This document shows, piece by piece, positions 23,701-33,500 of a stretch of DNA of 64,000 nt (position 1 is the stretch's first letter; each line of letters begins with the position of its first letter). The notes beneath the pieces are model-generated. The model was given only the letters and a program-made list of their open reading frames with translations, was not told where the DNA came from and did not search any database. The translations under genes were made by a program, and so were the position numbers. Source of the DNA: Takifugu bimaculatus (taxonomy: Eukaryota > Chordata > Actinopteri > Tetraodontiformes > Tetraodontidae); contig CP034986.1 in NCBI GenBank assembly GCA_004026145.2, positions 373,550 through 437,549 of the forward strand, in the 5' to 3' direction.

Positions 23701-26700
23701 ATCTACAAGGTGAGCAACCACACGAGGACACGACCTTTTAACCTTCCCGTTTCCGTCCAATCACAAAGCTACCGCCACCACCATCTTGTTCCTGACCTCC
23801 TGAGGCCGGCTCGGCCCACTCAGGCAGGATTCTGTCAGTCAGCACTGCTGAAACGAAGGTGACCCGTTTGATTGTCTTCATCAGCGATGTTCTGTTGAAA
23901 CAGCCCTGTCAGAACAGCTCTGTGACAGTAGCTGGAGGCAACAGCTGGATCAGCACCGCCTGGCTAAACCAACATGTGACGCCGAACCCAGCAGAAGCAA
24001 AGGGCATTAAGCTAGCAGCCACTTCACTCTCATTTAGAGCATCCGCCGCCATGTACAGGAACACACGAGCCAGACCCGTCTGCCTTTTATTGTATTTTAA
24101 AAGTATCACAACACAAGAGGCAACGGGTACGCAGCGTTAGATCGGAGGTACAAAGCTTTGTAACCGCTGTTGGTGGGTCAAAACCGTCACACAACGAATG
24201 CTAATGAGCTCCACCGAGGAGACACAAGCATCGAGAGGGCCACGTGAGAGGACGGGCTCCTGTGAAGGTCCTGGACCCAGTACTCAGAGGGTCTCCTGTG
24301 GTGGAAATGACTCCCTTGGAGCAGCTGTAACACCTCTATGAGTAAGACTGTACATCATAATAGAACAGGCTCATTAGAAAACCACCATTAGAACAGACTA
24401 ACTAACAGACTAACTGACAGACTAACTGACAGACTAACAGACTAACTAATAGACTAACTGACAGAATAACTGACAGACTAACTGACAGACTAACTGACAG
24501 ACTAACTAATAGACTAACTGACAGACTAACTGACAGACTAACTGACAGACTAACTGACAGACTAACTAACAGACTAACTGACAGACTAACTGACAGACTA
24601 ACTAACAGACTAACTGACAGACTAACTAACAGACTAACTGACAGACTAACTGACTAACTGACAGACTAACTGACAGACTAACTGACAGACTAACTGACAG
24701 ACTAACTAACAGACTAACTGACAGACTAACTGACAGACTAACTGACAGACTAACTGACTAACTGACAGACTAACTGACAGACTAACTAACAGACTAACTG
24801 ACAGACTAACTGACAGACTAACTGACAGACTAACTGACTAACTGACAGACTAACTGACAGACTAACTGACAGACTAACTGCCAGACTAACTAACAGACTA
24901 ACTAACAGACTAACTGACAGACTAACTAACAGACTAACTGACTAACTGACAGACTAACTGACGCTGTCAGACATCTTGTCTCCTGCTCTTTCTCCAGACT
25001 GACTGACAGAATCCTCCTCTCAGAGAAGGAACTCCTCTTCCTCATCCCGAGTGAATGTGAGAAATCGATGGGAAAAACAGTGACTCAGAGGTTTTCACAT
25101 GGATGCTTGTTTCCGTGGAGACGAGCAGTGTTGGTGGCAAAATGGATGTATGAGTCACCAAGTGTGTGTGTGTGTGTGTGTATTTGTGTGTTTCTATAGG
25201 CTGCTGAGATGATGGAAGATGAAGTGGATGCAGACTCCCACAGTTGGGGAGGAACCAGAGGTATTTGGAGTCTTTCTTCTCCCTCTTGTTTTTTGTTTCA
25301 ATGCTAATTCTCTTAGCAACATCTGTGGGTGTTGTCGGTGTGTGTGATGGATGAGTCCGGATAAATAGGATGGTCTCGTAGTTAATAACAGTGGACCCTT
25401 TACGCTACGCTAACACAGACATGCTGGTCATATAATCGCACAGAAGGAGTCTGATACGAAACACAACAGGAAGAAATAAAGTTCACCTTTTTCAAGGTGG
25501 AAAAACCAACATTTTAAAACAGCCAATCAGCTAAGCTTGCTCAGAATGCTAACTAGCTGCTGGCGATAGCTAGCTTGTTGAGTTTTTAATTTGGAGTGTG
25601 ACGTAATAGGTCAACCTTCATCAGCAACCCAATAATTAGGATTTGAATGTTTCGAGTGGTAAATGTAGAATTCAGATGGACTTTAAATGTGCTGAGTTCC
25701 CAGTGGCGAACGTGCGCGGCTGTTTAAGCTGCACATCAGCACGCTGAGGTAACGGCGTGGCGTGGAGAGATGATGTCATTTCTCCAGAGGGAGAGCGCAG
25801 TCGGGCTAAGAGCCAAGCTGACAGGACGCCAAGAGCAAGCGCGTGTGCGTGCGCGTGCGTGCGTTTGTGTGGCCTGTTGACACCTTTGAAACCTGATAGT
25901 TCGCTGTAATTGTTTCCAGACTCTGTTTCTAACATCCAGTTAATTGTCTTTTCTTCTTCTCTGCTTTTGTTGCTGCCAGAGTACAAGGTAAGACGTGGTC
26001 TCCTGCTTTCTAAATAAAGTTTGGGCTGTTTGAGTCTCTAACCCGGAGCTTGTGTGTCAGATCTACCCCTACGAACTCCTGGCGGTCACACATCGGGTCA
26101 AAGTGAAGCTTCCCAGAGACGTGGATCGCACCAGGCTGGAGGTGAGCGCAATAAACCCGCTTTCTCGCCTGAGACGGATTCTCACAGCGGTGCCGTTGGC
26201 AGATTACGGCCTCCGATTATATAAAACAGCGGAGCAATAACTGAGATTCTGCTTTTTAATTTTGAAACTCCATTTAAAGAGGGGAGCAAAAGAGCCAAAC
26301 TGCTAAAATCCGACCTCGGAGTATAAATCGTAACGTTAAATATAACGTTAATGGTGTTTGTCAGGGAACCGCGTGCGTTTGGATCAGGACAGGCAGGTGA
26401 CTTTGGCTGTGACTGGTTCTCCAGAGGAGCTCGTCATGTGACCGGGGGACGGCGTGTGATTGGTCCATGCTAACAACATGTCAGCTGACCATATCAGACT
26501 GAGCTATTGAGATCTATAGAAGAAGAAATGTACGTTTCCTTCTGTCCTATAGTGGCTGAAGTCCTCCAGCTGCAGAATATTCGTCCGTTCAGCTAAAAAC
26601 AGGAAATATTTGCGTTAGCTCAGAAATGTTCCAGTCCGTTGGCGGTTTGTCTTGTGGTGGACAGATGGCCTCCCTGCACTCCCAGTACTTCCATGAATGC

Positions 26701-28331
26701 ATTTAAAAGTTTAAAAAAAAAATGCTCAAACCTTCAGTAACCCGAACATGAGATCATCATTCAGGCCTCCATTATAGGACTAACGTGCTCAGAGGAGTCA
26801 GACCGCCGGGATCCTGAGGCGTTCCTGACGCAGGACAACTCCTCTGTGGTTGGAACGCCTGGAATCTTCTGCTTGTTGCGTGTTTGTGTGTCTGACCTCG
26901 GCAGAAAGGGTTCAGCAGCGGTCCTTCCTTAATAAGGGCAGCAGCCACGTGCAGGACCAGGTTCTCCTCTCATCTGCATCCTGCCTACACTAACCCAGGG
27001 TGTCAGCTGCCAGTTAGGGGGACCCTCAGGGGACCAGAAACCTCTAAACCGCTGACTAAGCAAATCCTTCTCCATCCTCTGTGTAGTATCTCTGCAGGAG
27101 CATGTTCATATTGCCGAGAGGCTACGCAGAACCAAGTGATCCAACACTTCCCATTTGAAAACACACCTACGTATTTGCTTCCACGATGTCCCACAGTCCA
27201 AACAGAAACGGGTCCAGCACTAAGGTAGTGGCCTCCAGAGTCTGCAAGCCCCTCATACACCCTAGTTTGTATGGTGGAGGCAGTCCTGAGGCTAATGGAC
27301 GGTGTCCATTAACGGTCCTCACTAGCTGTGATTTAGGCTGTAGAACATGGATGGAGTATAGGTGCAAGGTGGTCTGAGGGAGCCAGGTGAGGATCAGCCT
27401 GGGCCCTGCCTGTGGCTGCTATACACCTGAGCTCGTGTTGCACTCCTGATCCTCACCCACACCCGACTCCCGAACCCTAAACCCTGGTATGTCGGAATTT
27501 GTGGTCAACAGTTTTCCAGTCTGCAGGATTAGTCCTGCTGCAATAAAAACTGTCTGGACGTGCAGGCAGGCAGCTGCTGATGCTATTGTGCTAGCTTAGC
27601 ATTAGCACTGGGATATGCAGAGCCAGATGTAAATGGCAGTGAAGTCCATCAGTGGATAAATAGATCTACATTTGGATTGCAGGACTGGGCGACACTAGGA
27701 CGTCTTCACATAGATGAAGACAGAATCACTTATGCATCTTGTTTTTGGTCTACTTTATCTTTTTGTTTCGTTTATTTGATTAGAGGAATTCTCGACTGAC
27801 GTCCCCGGTGGAAGCTGCGTCACTGTTAGCGTACCTTTATTTTGAGAAATGTCGGACAAACTGGCTCCTGTTTTGACATGTTAGCATGGTAGATGAAACA
27901 GCACAGGTCTGGAATTTTGGCCTGAGGGAGAAGAAGCACATTCCTCCCTTTGTCCATTTCTATGGAAACCAGGCGATTGGCTCGTAAAGAGAAAGTTAGC
28001 ACCGCGCGCTGCTACTTTTGGTGAACCGTTGACAGGCGAGCCAGGTGGGCGGAGCACGAGGCTCAGATCTGGGGTGCTGCACGTGTGTGATGCGCCGAGC
28101 CCCCTGGAGGGAGAAATGGTGGTTCTGGTTGATCCAACCTGAGGTCTTTTCCTGATCTTCTAACTGAAGGAAATGTTCTGCTTCACGGGGAAAATGCTTT
28201 GCGCCCTCTCGTTTCAGAGACACCTCTCTCCCGGAGACTTCCAGAAGGTTTTTGGCATGACCCTGGAACAGTTTGACCGCCTGGCGCTCTGGAAGAAGAA
28301 TGACATGAAGAAGGCAGCGCGCCTGTTTTAG
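3250..28331 (+). CDS. ablim2: Actin-binding LIM protein 2 (24 coding exons)
   Basis: Encodes a cytoplasmic actin-binding scaffold with four LIM zinc-finger domains at the N-terminus, a long low-complexity linker, and a C-terminal villin headpiece that binds F-actin. Coding exons, all with consensus splice sites and compatible phases: 3250-3265, 6844-7005, 12161-12344, 14452-14564, 14635-14761, 14907-15000, 15666-15753, 15968-16026, 17625-17702, 17789-17932, 18764-18796, 18924-18956, 19357-19474, 19655-19840, 21367-21468, 22293-22346, 23329-23366, 23450-23558, 23651-23709, 25024-25056, 25200-25260, 25980-25987, 26061-26141, 28218-28331. They sum to 2094 nt, or 697 residues; human ABLIM2 is roughly 610-650. 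The start MPEEKVFQ was chosen because exon 1 (ATG at 3250) joins the LIM1 exon in phase. Residues such as CFVC, FIEGEVVSALGKTYHP and VKDN-YRKPPIYRQH favour ABLIM2 over ABLIM1 and ABLIM3, and the neighbours afap1 and sorcs2 agree. The first exon is the least certain part. Confidence 0.93.
3523..3572. repeat. (TG)n microsatellite
   Basis: A pure TG tract of about 50 bp in the first ablim2 intron. Confidence 0.95.
4391..4459. repeat. (TG)n microsatellite
   Basis: A nearly pure TG tract of about 70 bp in the first ablim2 intron. Confidence 0.95.
6844..16026 (+). CDS. ablim2: ablim2 exons encoding LIM domains 1-4
   Basis: Exons 6844-7005, 12161-12344, 14452-14564, 14635-14761, 14907-15000, 15666-15753 and 15968-16026 encode about residues 6-281. 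A six-glycine run precedes LIM1. All zinc-ligand spacings are visible: LIM1 has CQNC, then HIKC, FVCKVC and a closing CTLD; LIM2 has CFSC, HPRC, CSSC and CVCQNC; LIM3 has CCGC, HLGC, CRVC and CESD; LIM4 has CESC, HPTC, CARC and WHPPC. LIM domains are protein-interaction modules. Each domain is split by introns and all junctions keep phase. The intron between the first two exons (7006-12160) carries a 20-bp minisatellite, and the one before 14452 carries 21-bp and 16-bp arrays. Confidence 0.93.
10441..11091. repeat. 20-bp minisatellite, about 32 copies
   Basis: Tandem units of the form acgttgtttctgagcccgga fill some 650 bp of the second ablim2 intron. Variants alternate gtttc/gtctc, cccgga/cccaga/cctgga and an aatgtt form. 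Since 20 is not a multiple of three and the unit lacks minus-strand stops, all three minus frames stay open for 200-285 codons. The resulting repetitive peptides (GSETTFRAQKQ) are artefacts. Confidence 0.95.
11664..11850. repeat. Compound (CA)n microsatellites
   Basis: Two CA-rich tracts, about 11664-11727 and 11802-11850, separated by unique sequence, in the second ablim2 intron. Confidence 0.9.
13538..13889. repeat. 21-bp minisatellite, about 17 copies
   Basis: Units resembling ggtcacatgtccaggctgtg with variable middle bases (acatgt, aaacgt, catgtgt). The period is a multiple of three, so plus-strand frames read CPGCEV-type heptads and minus frames read DLTAWT. It lies in the ablim2 intron before the LIM2/3 exon. 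Confidence 0.95.
14196..14400. repeat. 16-bp minisatellite, about 13 copies
   Basis: Units gacccctcccactgtg with variants (actgcg, acaatg, attatg) end about 50 bp before the acceptor of the ablim2 exon at 14452. The array is C-rich on the transcribed sense strand and supplies a long pyrimidine-rich stretch before that acceptor. Confidence 0.92.
16458..16499 (+). other. ablim2: Possible 42-nt ablim2 cassette exon
   Basis: A segment in the intron after the LIM4 exon has an acceptor-like ctccctag and a donor-like gtcggt. It reads KQVRIQLSDIPEQQ in phase with its neighbours. Phase compatibility of 42 nt is weak evidence alone, and no family match is recalled. Confidence 0.2.
17625..22346 (+). 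CDS. ablim2: ablim2 exons encoding the Ser/Pro-rich linker, first half
   Basis: Exons 17625-17702 (SSESITSVPASS, SPSRVIY), 17789-17932 (DYKDLAALPKTKAIY, RPDMLSYSPYIS), the twin microexons 18764-18796 and 18924-18956, 19357-19474 (YGRYTPSRSPQNY), 19655-19840 (two possible donors), 21367-21468 (ESGRSTPSLSTFSDGKSPSS) and 22293-22346 (NLYRKPPIYRQH). The order and motifs follow those remembered for ABLIM family linkers. Serine-proline pairs are frequent, so regulation by proline-directed kinases is plausible, but this is an inference. Most exon lengths are multiples of three or share phase, which favours alternative splicing. Confidence 0.88.
18365..18510. repeat. Teleost interspersed repeat fragment
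   Basis: The sequence around tcttgaagacgtttcgcctt and ccagaaggcttcttcagttc is one I recognise as dispersed in many fish genomes, usually as part of a retroelement. It is a short fragment with no intact frame. The exact family is not assigned. Confidence 0.45.
18571..18710. repeat. (CATC)n tetranucleotide array before microexon A
   Basis: Units of catc, with a second stretch at about 18803-18860 before microexon B. The two stretches look like part of the same local duplication that doubled the 33-nt exon. Confidence 0.9.
18764..18796 (+). CDS. ablim2: ablim2 microexon, copy A (33 nt)
   Basis: A 33-nt exon reading SPQLPLSSTIE, bounded by the acceptor tctttatttgcag and the donor gtaata. It is phase 0 at both ends and so can be skipped or included without a frameshift. 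Its upstream intron sequence (ctgtaaccttgg...tctttatttgcag) is repeated before copy B 127 nt further on. Confidence 0.75.
18924..18956 (+). CDS. ablim2: ablim2 microexon, copy B (33 nt)
   Basis: A 33-nt exon reading SPQLLSPAMTE, with the acceptor tctttatttgcag and the donor gtaacg. It is phase 0 at both ends. It aligns with copy A in exon and flanking intron. It also resembles the SP-x-x-LSP stretch that I recall at this place in ABLIM1, so B may be the ancestral copy. Confidence 0.78.
19655..19840 (+). CDS. ablim2: ablim2 linker exon with two in-phase donors
   Basis: The exon opens GAFKYPPSGARDSS. A strong donor (gtaagt) follows 19732. The frame also stays open through a further 108 nt (KYSPAPAVGSAGLSYHLNPT up to YIPYFR) to a second donor (gtatcc) after 19840. 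Both ends leave phase 1 and both fit the next exon at 21367. The longer form leads naturally into the following SESGRSTP motif. Confidence 0.75.
23329..25987 (+). CDS. ablim2: ablim2 exons encoding the linker, second half
   Basis: Exons 23329-23366 (SRTSWQDGEDSK), 23450-23558 (RTSWMILKSETDG), 23651-23709 (FPYSKSASLPGYGRNGIY), 25024-25056 (RRNSSSSSRVN), 25200-25260 (AAEMMEDEVDADSHSWGG) and the 8-nt exon 25980-25987 (completing REYK). SLPGYGRNG is a signature of ABLIM proteins just before the conserved tail. The 33-nt exon at 25024 is preceded by a 570-bp array of 12-bp units. Confidence 0.88.
24396..24962. repeat. 12-bp minisatellite (ctgacagactaa)
   Basis: Some 47 units of ctgacagactaa with a recurring variant ctaacagactaa fill the ablim2 intron and stop about 60 bp before the acceptor of the 33-nt exon at 25024. 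Each unit contains ctgac and/or ctaac, both matches to the branch-point consensus ctray, plus an acag. Confidence 0.95.
25980..25987 (+). CDS. ablim2: ablim2 8-nt microexon
   Basis: The sequence tgctgccag|agtacaag|gtaaga gives an exon of only eight nucleotides. The preceding exon ends in a lone G and the next starts on a codon, so the joined reading is R-E-Y-K-I-Y-P-Y, exactly the conserved EYKIYPY of the family. Without this exon the frame would break, so it should be constitutive. Confidence 0.85.
26061..28331 (+). CDS. ablim2: ablim2 exons encoding the villin headpiece and stop
   Basis: Exons 26061-26141 (IYPYELLAVT...DVDRTRLE) and 28218-28331 (RHLSPGDFQKVFGMTLEQFD, ending KKAARLF and TAG) encode the C-terminal headpiece, an F-actin-binding three-helix fold. 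The hydrophobic core phenylalanines and the terminal basic helix with KKNDMKK and final LF are intact. The stop codon is at 28329-28331. Confidence 0.95.
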
Positions 28332-29420
28332 CCCGTCAGACCGCACCACGTGAGGAGGCGTCCGTCCAGTGGGAGGAGCCACTGAGGACAAGCGTCTGAT
28401 ATTAGCTATATATGCACCATGCGCCATGATACCCTTGCTGTAATCTGCCATGTATCTGTGACGCAGGAACACTTCCACCACCTCGAGGCATCACCGTTAG
28501 CTTCCGTATGGCCTGATTGTTTGACTGAGGAGGGGGAGGGGCTACGTTTGCATGGCCTGTGTTGATGCTCCTCCCTCCTCCATTTACCTTTCATACCTTG
28601 ATGCAGAGCCTCCTCCAGGTTCCTGCTCCTCTTCTTCCTGCCTCTGTCTCCAGCTCCCCTGAAGTTGCTGCACTTGGCCACTGGTGCAGGTCTGTCTCGA
28701 CACCGGCGCCCTAACTTTAGGACTGGAAGGACATTTCGAGGAGGTCAAAGACCAAAGATGGGAATAAGAAATAACTCCAGCGTCTGTTTTGCTTTTGTTC
28801 TCTTCAGTCCGGTACGACCGAGGTCTGTCTGGTGTGTCATAAATCAGCTGCTCAGATGGGCCAGAGCCTGGCAGAGCATCACAGGCAGGGATAAGAGAGG
28901 AGATCCTGCAGACGGGTTCAGGGTGTTGCCACAGTAACATGCTCTCACATCCAAAAGACAACAGAAATTATTTTTATAAGCTATTTTTGACTTGCGGGGA
29001 GGACGTCTGATCCCAGTCCAGTCCAGAGCGCCGCAGCATTTCAACACCTCATGCGTTTCACCATCGGCGTCTCCAGGAAATCCTCCGTCTTTACCACGAA
29101 GCGCCGTCAGCTTTGCTCTGTGTTTTCCAGACCAACTAACACGTAAGATCATGTACGGAACATATAGCGGCTCTATTCGTCTGGCATGCATGAGGGCTCC
29201 GGAAATGTTAGCGTCTCCTCGAAGCGGTGGGACGAAACATTTGTCCGGGATCCCGTCAGTTGTGTTTAGGTATTTATTTCATTGCGAGGTTGAGGAAGGG
29301 ATTTTATTTTGAAAGGTTTGTCGTGTTGGATGACTAGCATCAGAGAGGAGAGGGAAACATCATTTTCTGTTGCTCCTGTAAGTGCGACACTAACTGTTCT
29401 AATATCCATCTGCTATTAAA
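28332..29420 (+). other. ablim2: ablim2 3' untranslated region and possible poly(A) signal
   Basis: No further coding sequence follows the stop. The first plausible poly(A) hexamer is ATTAAA at 29415-29420, a common variant. A true 3' end cannot be fixed from sequence, and the transcript may end earlier with a weaker signal. Confidence 0.35.
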
Positions 29421-30480
29421 GTGCTTTATCCAGACTCTCTGGCTCCGTTACATCATTCACACAGGTAACGATGAGGACGTCCCTCTCTCGGTTTCGCACC
29501 TCTTTTCCAGCTCCATTGGGAGTTTTCCCACCTCTCCTGAACGTTGCCTTGTATATGAGGCAGTTCTGCGGGGTCATCTAAAGCTCAGAGATCGTCCATT
29601 TCCTTCCTTCTCTGCTGCAGGAGGGAGCTTCAACAGACCCCTAGGAAGCTGGCCACATATGTGGATGGAGCTGACAAGGTTTATTCATCAAAGACGGTGT
29701 GATGGAGGGAAACTGATTCATGTCTGTCCACATTCCTGGTGTGTAGGTCTGGAAACGGCAGGATCATCGGCATTATTGTGGAAGACAGTCACTGAAAAGG
29801 TCAGAGAAAATAAGACACCAGGTGCTTTGTCTCAGCAAACTCAAGCTCAGCCAGCTTCAGTCATAACAGAGAGAATTGTGATCTGGTCAGAGTTAGTAAA
29901 GAGGATTAGTTGGGGTGAGGAAGGTTGGGGGAGCACTGCTCCAGCAGCTCGACTGAATCATAACTCTTCTTTGTTGCAACTTTCAACAAACTTTGACGCG
30001 TTATATTGTGGGTCCAGTCAGACCCTCCCAATCGCAGACGTTTTTCACTGCTTACGACCTACTTTAATGATTCATTCATGCCTTTAAGACAATGTAAGCT
30101 CATCAGAAACATTCATTTATCTGTTATTTAATTTTAATCATCAGTCAAATCACTGACCATTAATATTAACTTAAAAATAGATAAATTGCAGCATAAATGG
30201 AGGACTGTGTTATACAAAAAAATGGTAAAATTTAAGAAATCATTAATAGACGGGAATGAAACTCAACTTGCCATATCTATTGCAGCCGTCTGTTATGGTA
30301 ACTCTTAAAAACAAAGGTTCACTTTACTGCCAAACTATCTTTAACGTCTAAGATAAATTCAATATTACACACCTAGAACCTAGAAAAGTCCTTCAACCCT
30401 CAATTTGACATTTAAAATCATTTCCTCTTTTTAAATGGACCGTCTCCACTCCCACGTGGCCTCCAAGCCAAGTAAGGTCG
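28332..30480. other. Spacer between ablim2 and the first afap1 promoter
   Basis: Beyond the presumed ablim2 3' UTR, the DNA from about 29420 to 30480 becomes AT-rich (notably 30080-30440). No gene, repeat array or RNA gene was recognised in it. Confidence 0.5.
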
Positions 30481-30613
30481 CCCCGCCCACGTCCCTGTAG
30501 CTGATTGGTCAGCGCAAGTGTCAGTCACTTGTTGGAGGAGGGGCTAAAACGGCACGCCCTCTCTGGTTCCATTGTCAACACTCAGAGGGCAGCGTTATTG
30601 TTTTGGTTATTTT
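30480..30613 (+). promoter_or_regulatory. afap1: Candidate promoter with GC box and CCAAT box
   Basis: Within 130 bp upstream of a short spliced start exon lie a GC box (cgccccgcccacg) and an inverted CCAAT box (ctgattggtcag) in a region richer in CpG than its AT-rich surroundings. This pairing is typical of vertebrate RNA polymerase II promoters without a TATA box. Its assignment to afap1 rests on the downstream exon joining in phase. Confidence 0.45.
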
Positions 30614-30641
30614 ATGATGGAAAAAGAGGAAAACGGCAAAG
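30614..30641 (+). CDS. afap1: Candidate afap1 alternative first coding exon (MMEKEENGK)
   Basis: Two adjacent ATGs at 30614 and 30617 begin a short frame ending in a perfect donor (AAAG|gtaaga), phase 1. Joined to the acceptor at 43930 (cg|ATGGAG) the reading continues as Ala-Met-Glu-Glu-Leu in the afap1 frame. A chance in-phase match has odds of one in three. If real, it adds a charged N-terminal extension; otherwise it belongs to an unrecognised transcript. Confidence 0.35.
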
Positions 30642-31375
30642 GTAAGAGAGTTTGGGCTTTCATAAACTTTACTGTCCGTCTGCTTTCATTCACATGCGGC
30701 TGTGGAATGTTTTGGTGGTTAGCTTCTTTTGACTGATGTGTTCTCATGTCTGGATTATTAGCTTTTATAATCCATTTATGTGTTTTCAGACATGCAGGCC
30801 TGTTTATGCACATTCTTTGTGCTTTGTACTTTTCCCCCACTATTAAAAACCCCTCAGCGTTGTAAAATGATGCTATATGTATGTGGCATTCAAAATAGAC
30901 TTTCTTTCTTCAGATGATGCTAGTTGTGTTTAGCATCTATTCTTTCATGTTTTCTGCTGACCCAGAAGCACGTGACTGTGCTGATTTAAGAATGAAATAA
31001 AACTGTTTCTACAAAAAATGGTGAGTGTCGGTGATGGGGTGACTGTAGCAAAGGAGCATGTGGCACATAGGGAGGAGGAGGAGGAGGAGGAGGAAGGACT
31101 GGCTAATTGGCCAGCGTATCCAATTGGGCCCCTGGATGGAGACTGGAGGCTGCTCCAGCATCATCCTTAACCCTGCAGGAGGGTGGGGAGGAGGGAGTTC
31201 CACTCCAGCTGGGGTGCCAGATGGTTGTTAGCTCCATTTATCATTTTGTCTGGTCACCTGGTAATAATGTGTAGACAGTTATTTTACTGATCCTAGAACA
31301 GTTGAGGAAGAAAGTGTCTCCAAAAAGGGCATGCTCCTGTCTGATTCTAGAGTGGAGCTGGAAGAGGGGTGCTGG

Positions 31376-31384
31376 TGTGTGTGA

Positions 31385-31459
<75 letters not shown>

Positions 31460-31470
31460 TGTGTGTGTGT
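31376..31470. repeat. (GT)n microsatellite
   Basis: About 90 bp of nearly pure GT repeat. Confidence 0.95.
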
Positions 31471-31867
31471 ATGAGAAGGGGAGAGAGCGATAAAGAAAGG
31501 AATCCGATTAATCTGACCAAAAAAAGCAACACTGTACAAAGAATGAGACTCAAGATGATTTATCTGGAGAATGTGATGACTGTAAATAAACACTGTTTCA
31601 ATTTCATTTTCAATAAAATCTCTGTTCTGAGAGTTGGCTAGTAAAAATAAAGCATGATGGTGTGCGCTCACACCCTTCACCAGCTCAATCTTTTGTTTTA
31701 ATCTTCAGTGATGAGGGTGTATACTTTCTCCCCGGGATTTCCTTTTCCTCAACTCACAATGGAGAATAACAGGAAGGAAGTCCTGCCTGGAGCCTCCTCA
31801 GATGGACAAAGACTCAAAAGCATCAGTGCAAAGGGATCAATCAGATTCAAACATTTGTGTTGGCCTC

Positions 31868-32265
31868 TTCTGAAGATCTAATCTGATGTGAACTGATATA
31901 GCCTGTCCTAACATAGTCTAATCGAAACTGATCTAATCTAATCTGATCCAAGTAAGATAATTTGATCAGATCTCATTTTGAACTAAACATTTGTAATGTA
32001 ATCTGATAAAAATCTCATCTGATTTTATCTACTCTAATCTGATTTGATCTAATATTAGCTAATTGTTTATATTCCAATCTGTTCTAATCTGAGTTTACTT
32101 AATCTGGTGTGATTTAATCTAATTTGATCTAATCTGAAATAATTTAATCCTATGTGACCTAATCTAATCTGATTTTATCTAATCTGAACTAATATAATCT
32201 GATCTCATGGTGTCTAGATAATGTAATTTACTGCTTTAGTAATATAATATAATCTGTAATCTGTG
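31868..32265. repeat. Degenerate taatctgat repeat region
   Basis: An AT-rich stretch built of imperfect copies of words such as aatctgat, gatctaat and taatctaa without a strict period. It looks like an old decayed minisatellite. Confidence 0.7.
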
Positions 32266-32482
32266 GTCATCTATGGTCAGACACAGGAAATGTTACAGGA
32301 AATGGTGATCAGATGTTAGAATGCCACCTGACATTTGACACTATCCCAGTTTTTGATGACCTTTGACCCACAGACATCACAGATTTGTCTATTTGAAACA
32401 CGTGACCTTCATGTTTGTCCTCCTTCCTGTGATGAAGCTTCCTGCTGTGTCTCAGGTGTTTGCCTGCAGGTGAGGAGGAATC

Positions 32483-32547
32483 GTGTGTGTGTGTGTGTGT
32501 GTGTGTGTGTCTGTGTGTGTGTGTGTGTCTGTGTGTGTGTGTGTTTG
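32483..32547. repeat. (GT)n microsatellite with CTGT interruptions
   Basis: A GT dinucleotide tract broken by ctgt. Confidence 0.92.
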
Positions 32548-32759
32548 AGACCACCCGGTGCTCTCTACCTGTCAGTGCTTGTGAGGAGGGTGAAGACACG
32601 CCTGATCACAATGGTCACGCCACGCTGCACTGCTCGCATGCTGGATGTCGTGTCAGGACATGGCTAACAGCTAACACAGCAGCAGCTAAGCTGTTAGCAG
32701 CGCTTCCACTGGGCCGGCCTGGGTGATGGAGGGGATCAGTCAGGTACAAGGGTGCAAGA

Positions 32760-33500
32760 TGGCTCAGAGCTTTGCAGGTGTTGGAGAGGATGTTAAAGTT
32801 GATGTGCTGCTGTATGGAGAGCCAGTGAAGAGGATGTAGGATAGAGTGGTTGTGGGTGAGAAACCAGGCAGAGGAGTTCTAAACAAACTGTAGTTTTTGG
32901 AGGACAGTGGAAGGGAAGACAGAGAGGAAGCTGCTGCAGTAATGTAGTCTGGAAGTGATGAAGGTGCGGATGAGTGTCTCATTGGCCGAGGAGGAGAGGG
33001 TGGGGGTGGAGACGTGCGATACTACGGAGGTGGAATGATGTGAGTGATGGCTTCGGTGGAGATATCCAGCTGTGTATCATGAAGATGGAGAAGGAAGTGG
33101 GTGATCTGACCAAGTGGGGACATGTATGGGATTAAAAGATTGGGACCGAGCACCAAGCCTTGAGGGACTCCTTGTCAGATGGAGATTTGGTGGAATCTGT
33201 CAGACAGGTAGAAGGTGAACGAGGAGCGTGTGGAGTTGGTGATGCCAATAGATGGAGCGATTGGTATGGAAAGCTGCACAGAGTTTGAGGAGGGGGAGAA
33301 TGGGGAGGGAGCTGCTTAGAGGAGAGTAGGAGGTCATCTGTGACTTGAAGTAGGGCTGTTTCAGTGCTATGACTTCGAAAGACCAGATTGAGGTGAGACC
33401 TTAAGGTCCTTGAATGCATCACAATACCAGTTTCCTGCCAGGGCTGACAGCTGTAGCTCCCGTCTTTGCTGGAAAGGTTAAATCTCATCGAAGACACCCT
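32760..33500 (-). mobile_element. Degenerate non-LTR retrotransposon (LINE) fragment
   Basis: On the minus strand near 33324-33380 the frame reads FRSHSTETALLQVTDDLLL. This is recognisable as the reverse-transcriptase segment of L2/Maui/CR1-like LINEs (FR-x-x-HSTETALL-x-V-x-NDLL). Downstream on that strand, to about 32760, lies sequence of the kind dispersed in fish genomes next to it, containing words such as ggtgcaagatggctcagagc on the plus strand. Internal deletion and frame loss are evident. No intact ORF remains. Confidence 0.65.

Noticed and set aside
3250..28331. Assignment of the first gene to ablim3 or ablim1
   Set aside because: FIEGEVVSALGKTYHP, PFPAGDRVTFNGKEC and VKDN-YRKPPIYRQH fit ABLIM2 better, and the neighbours are afap1 and sorcs2.
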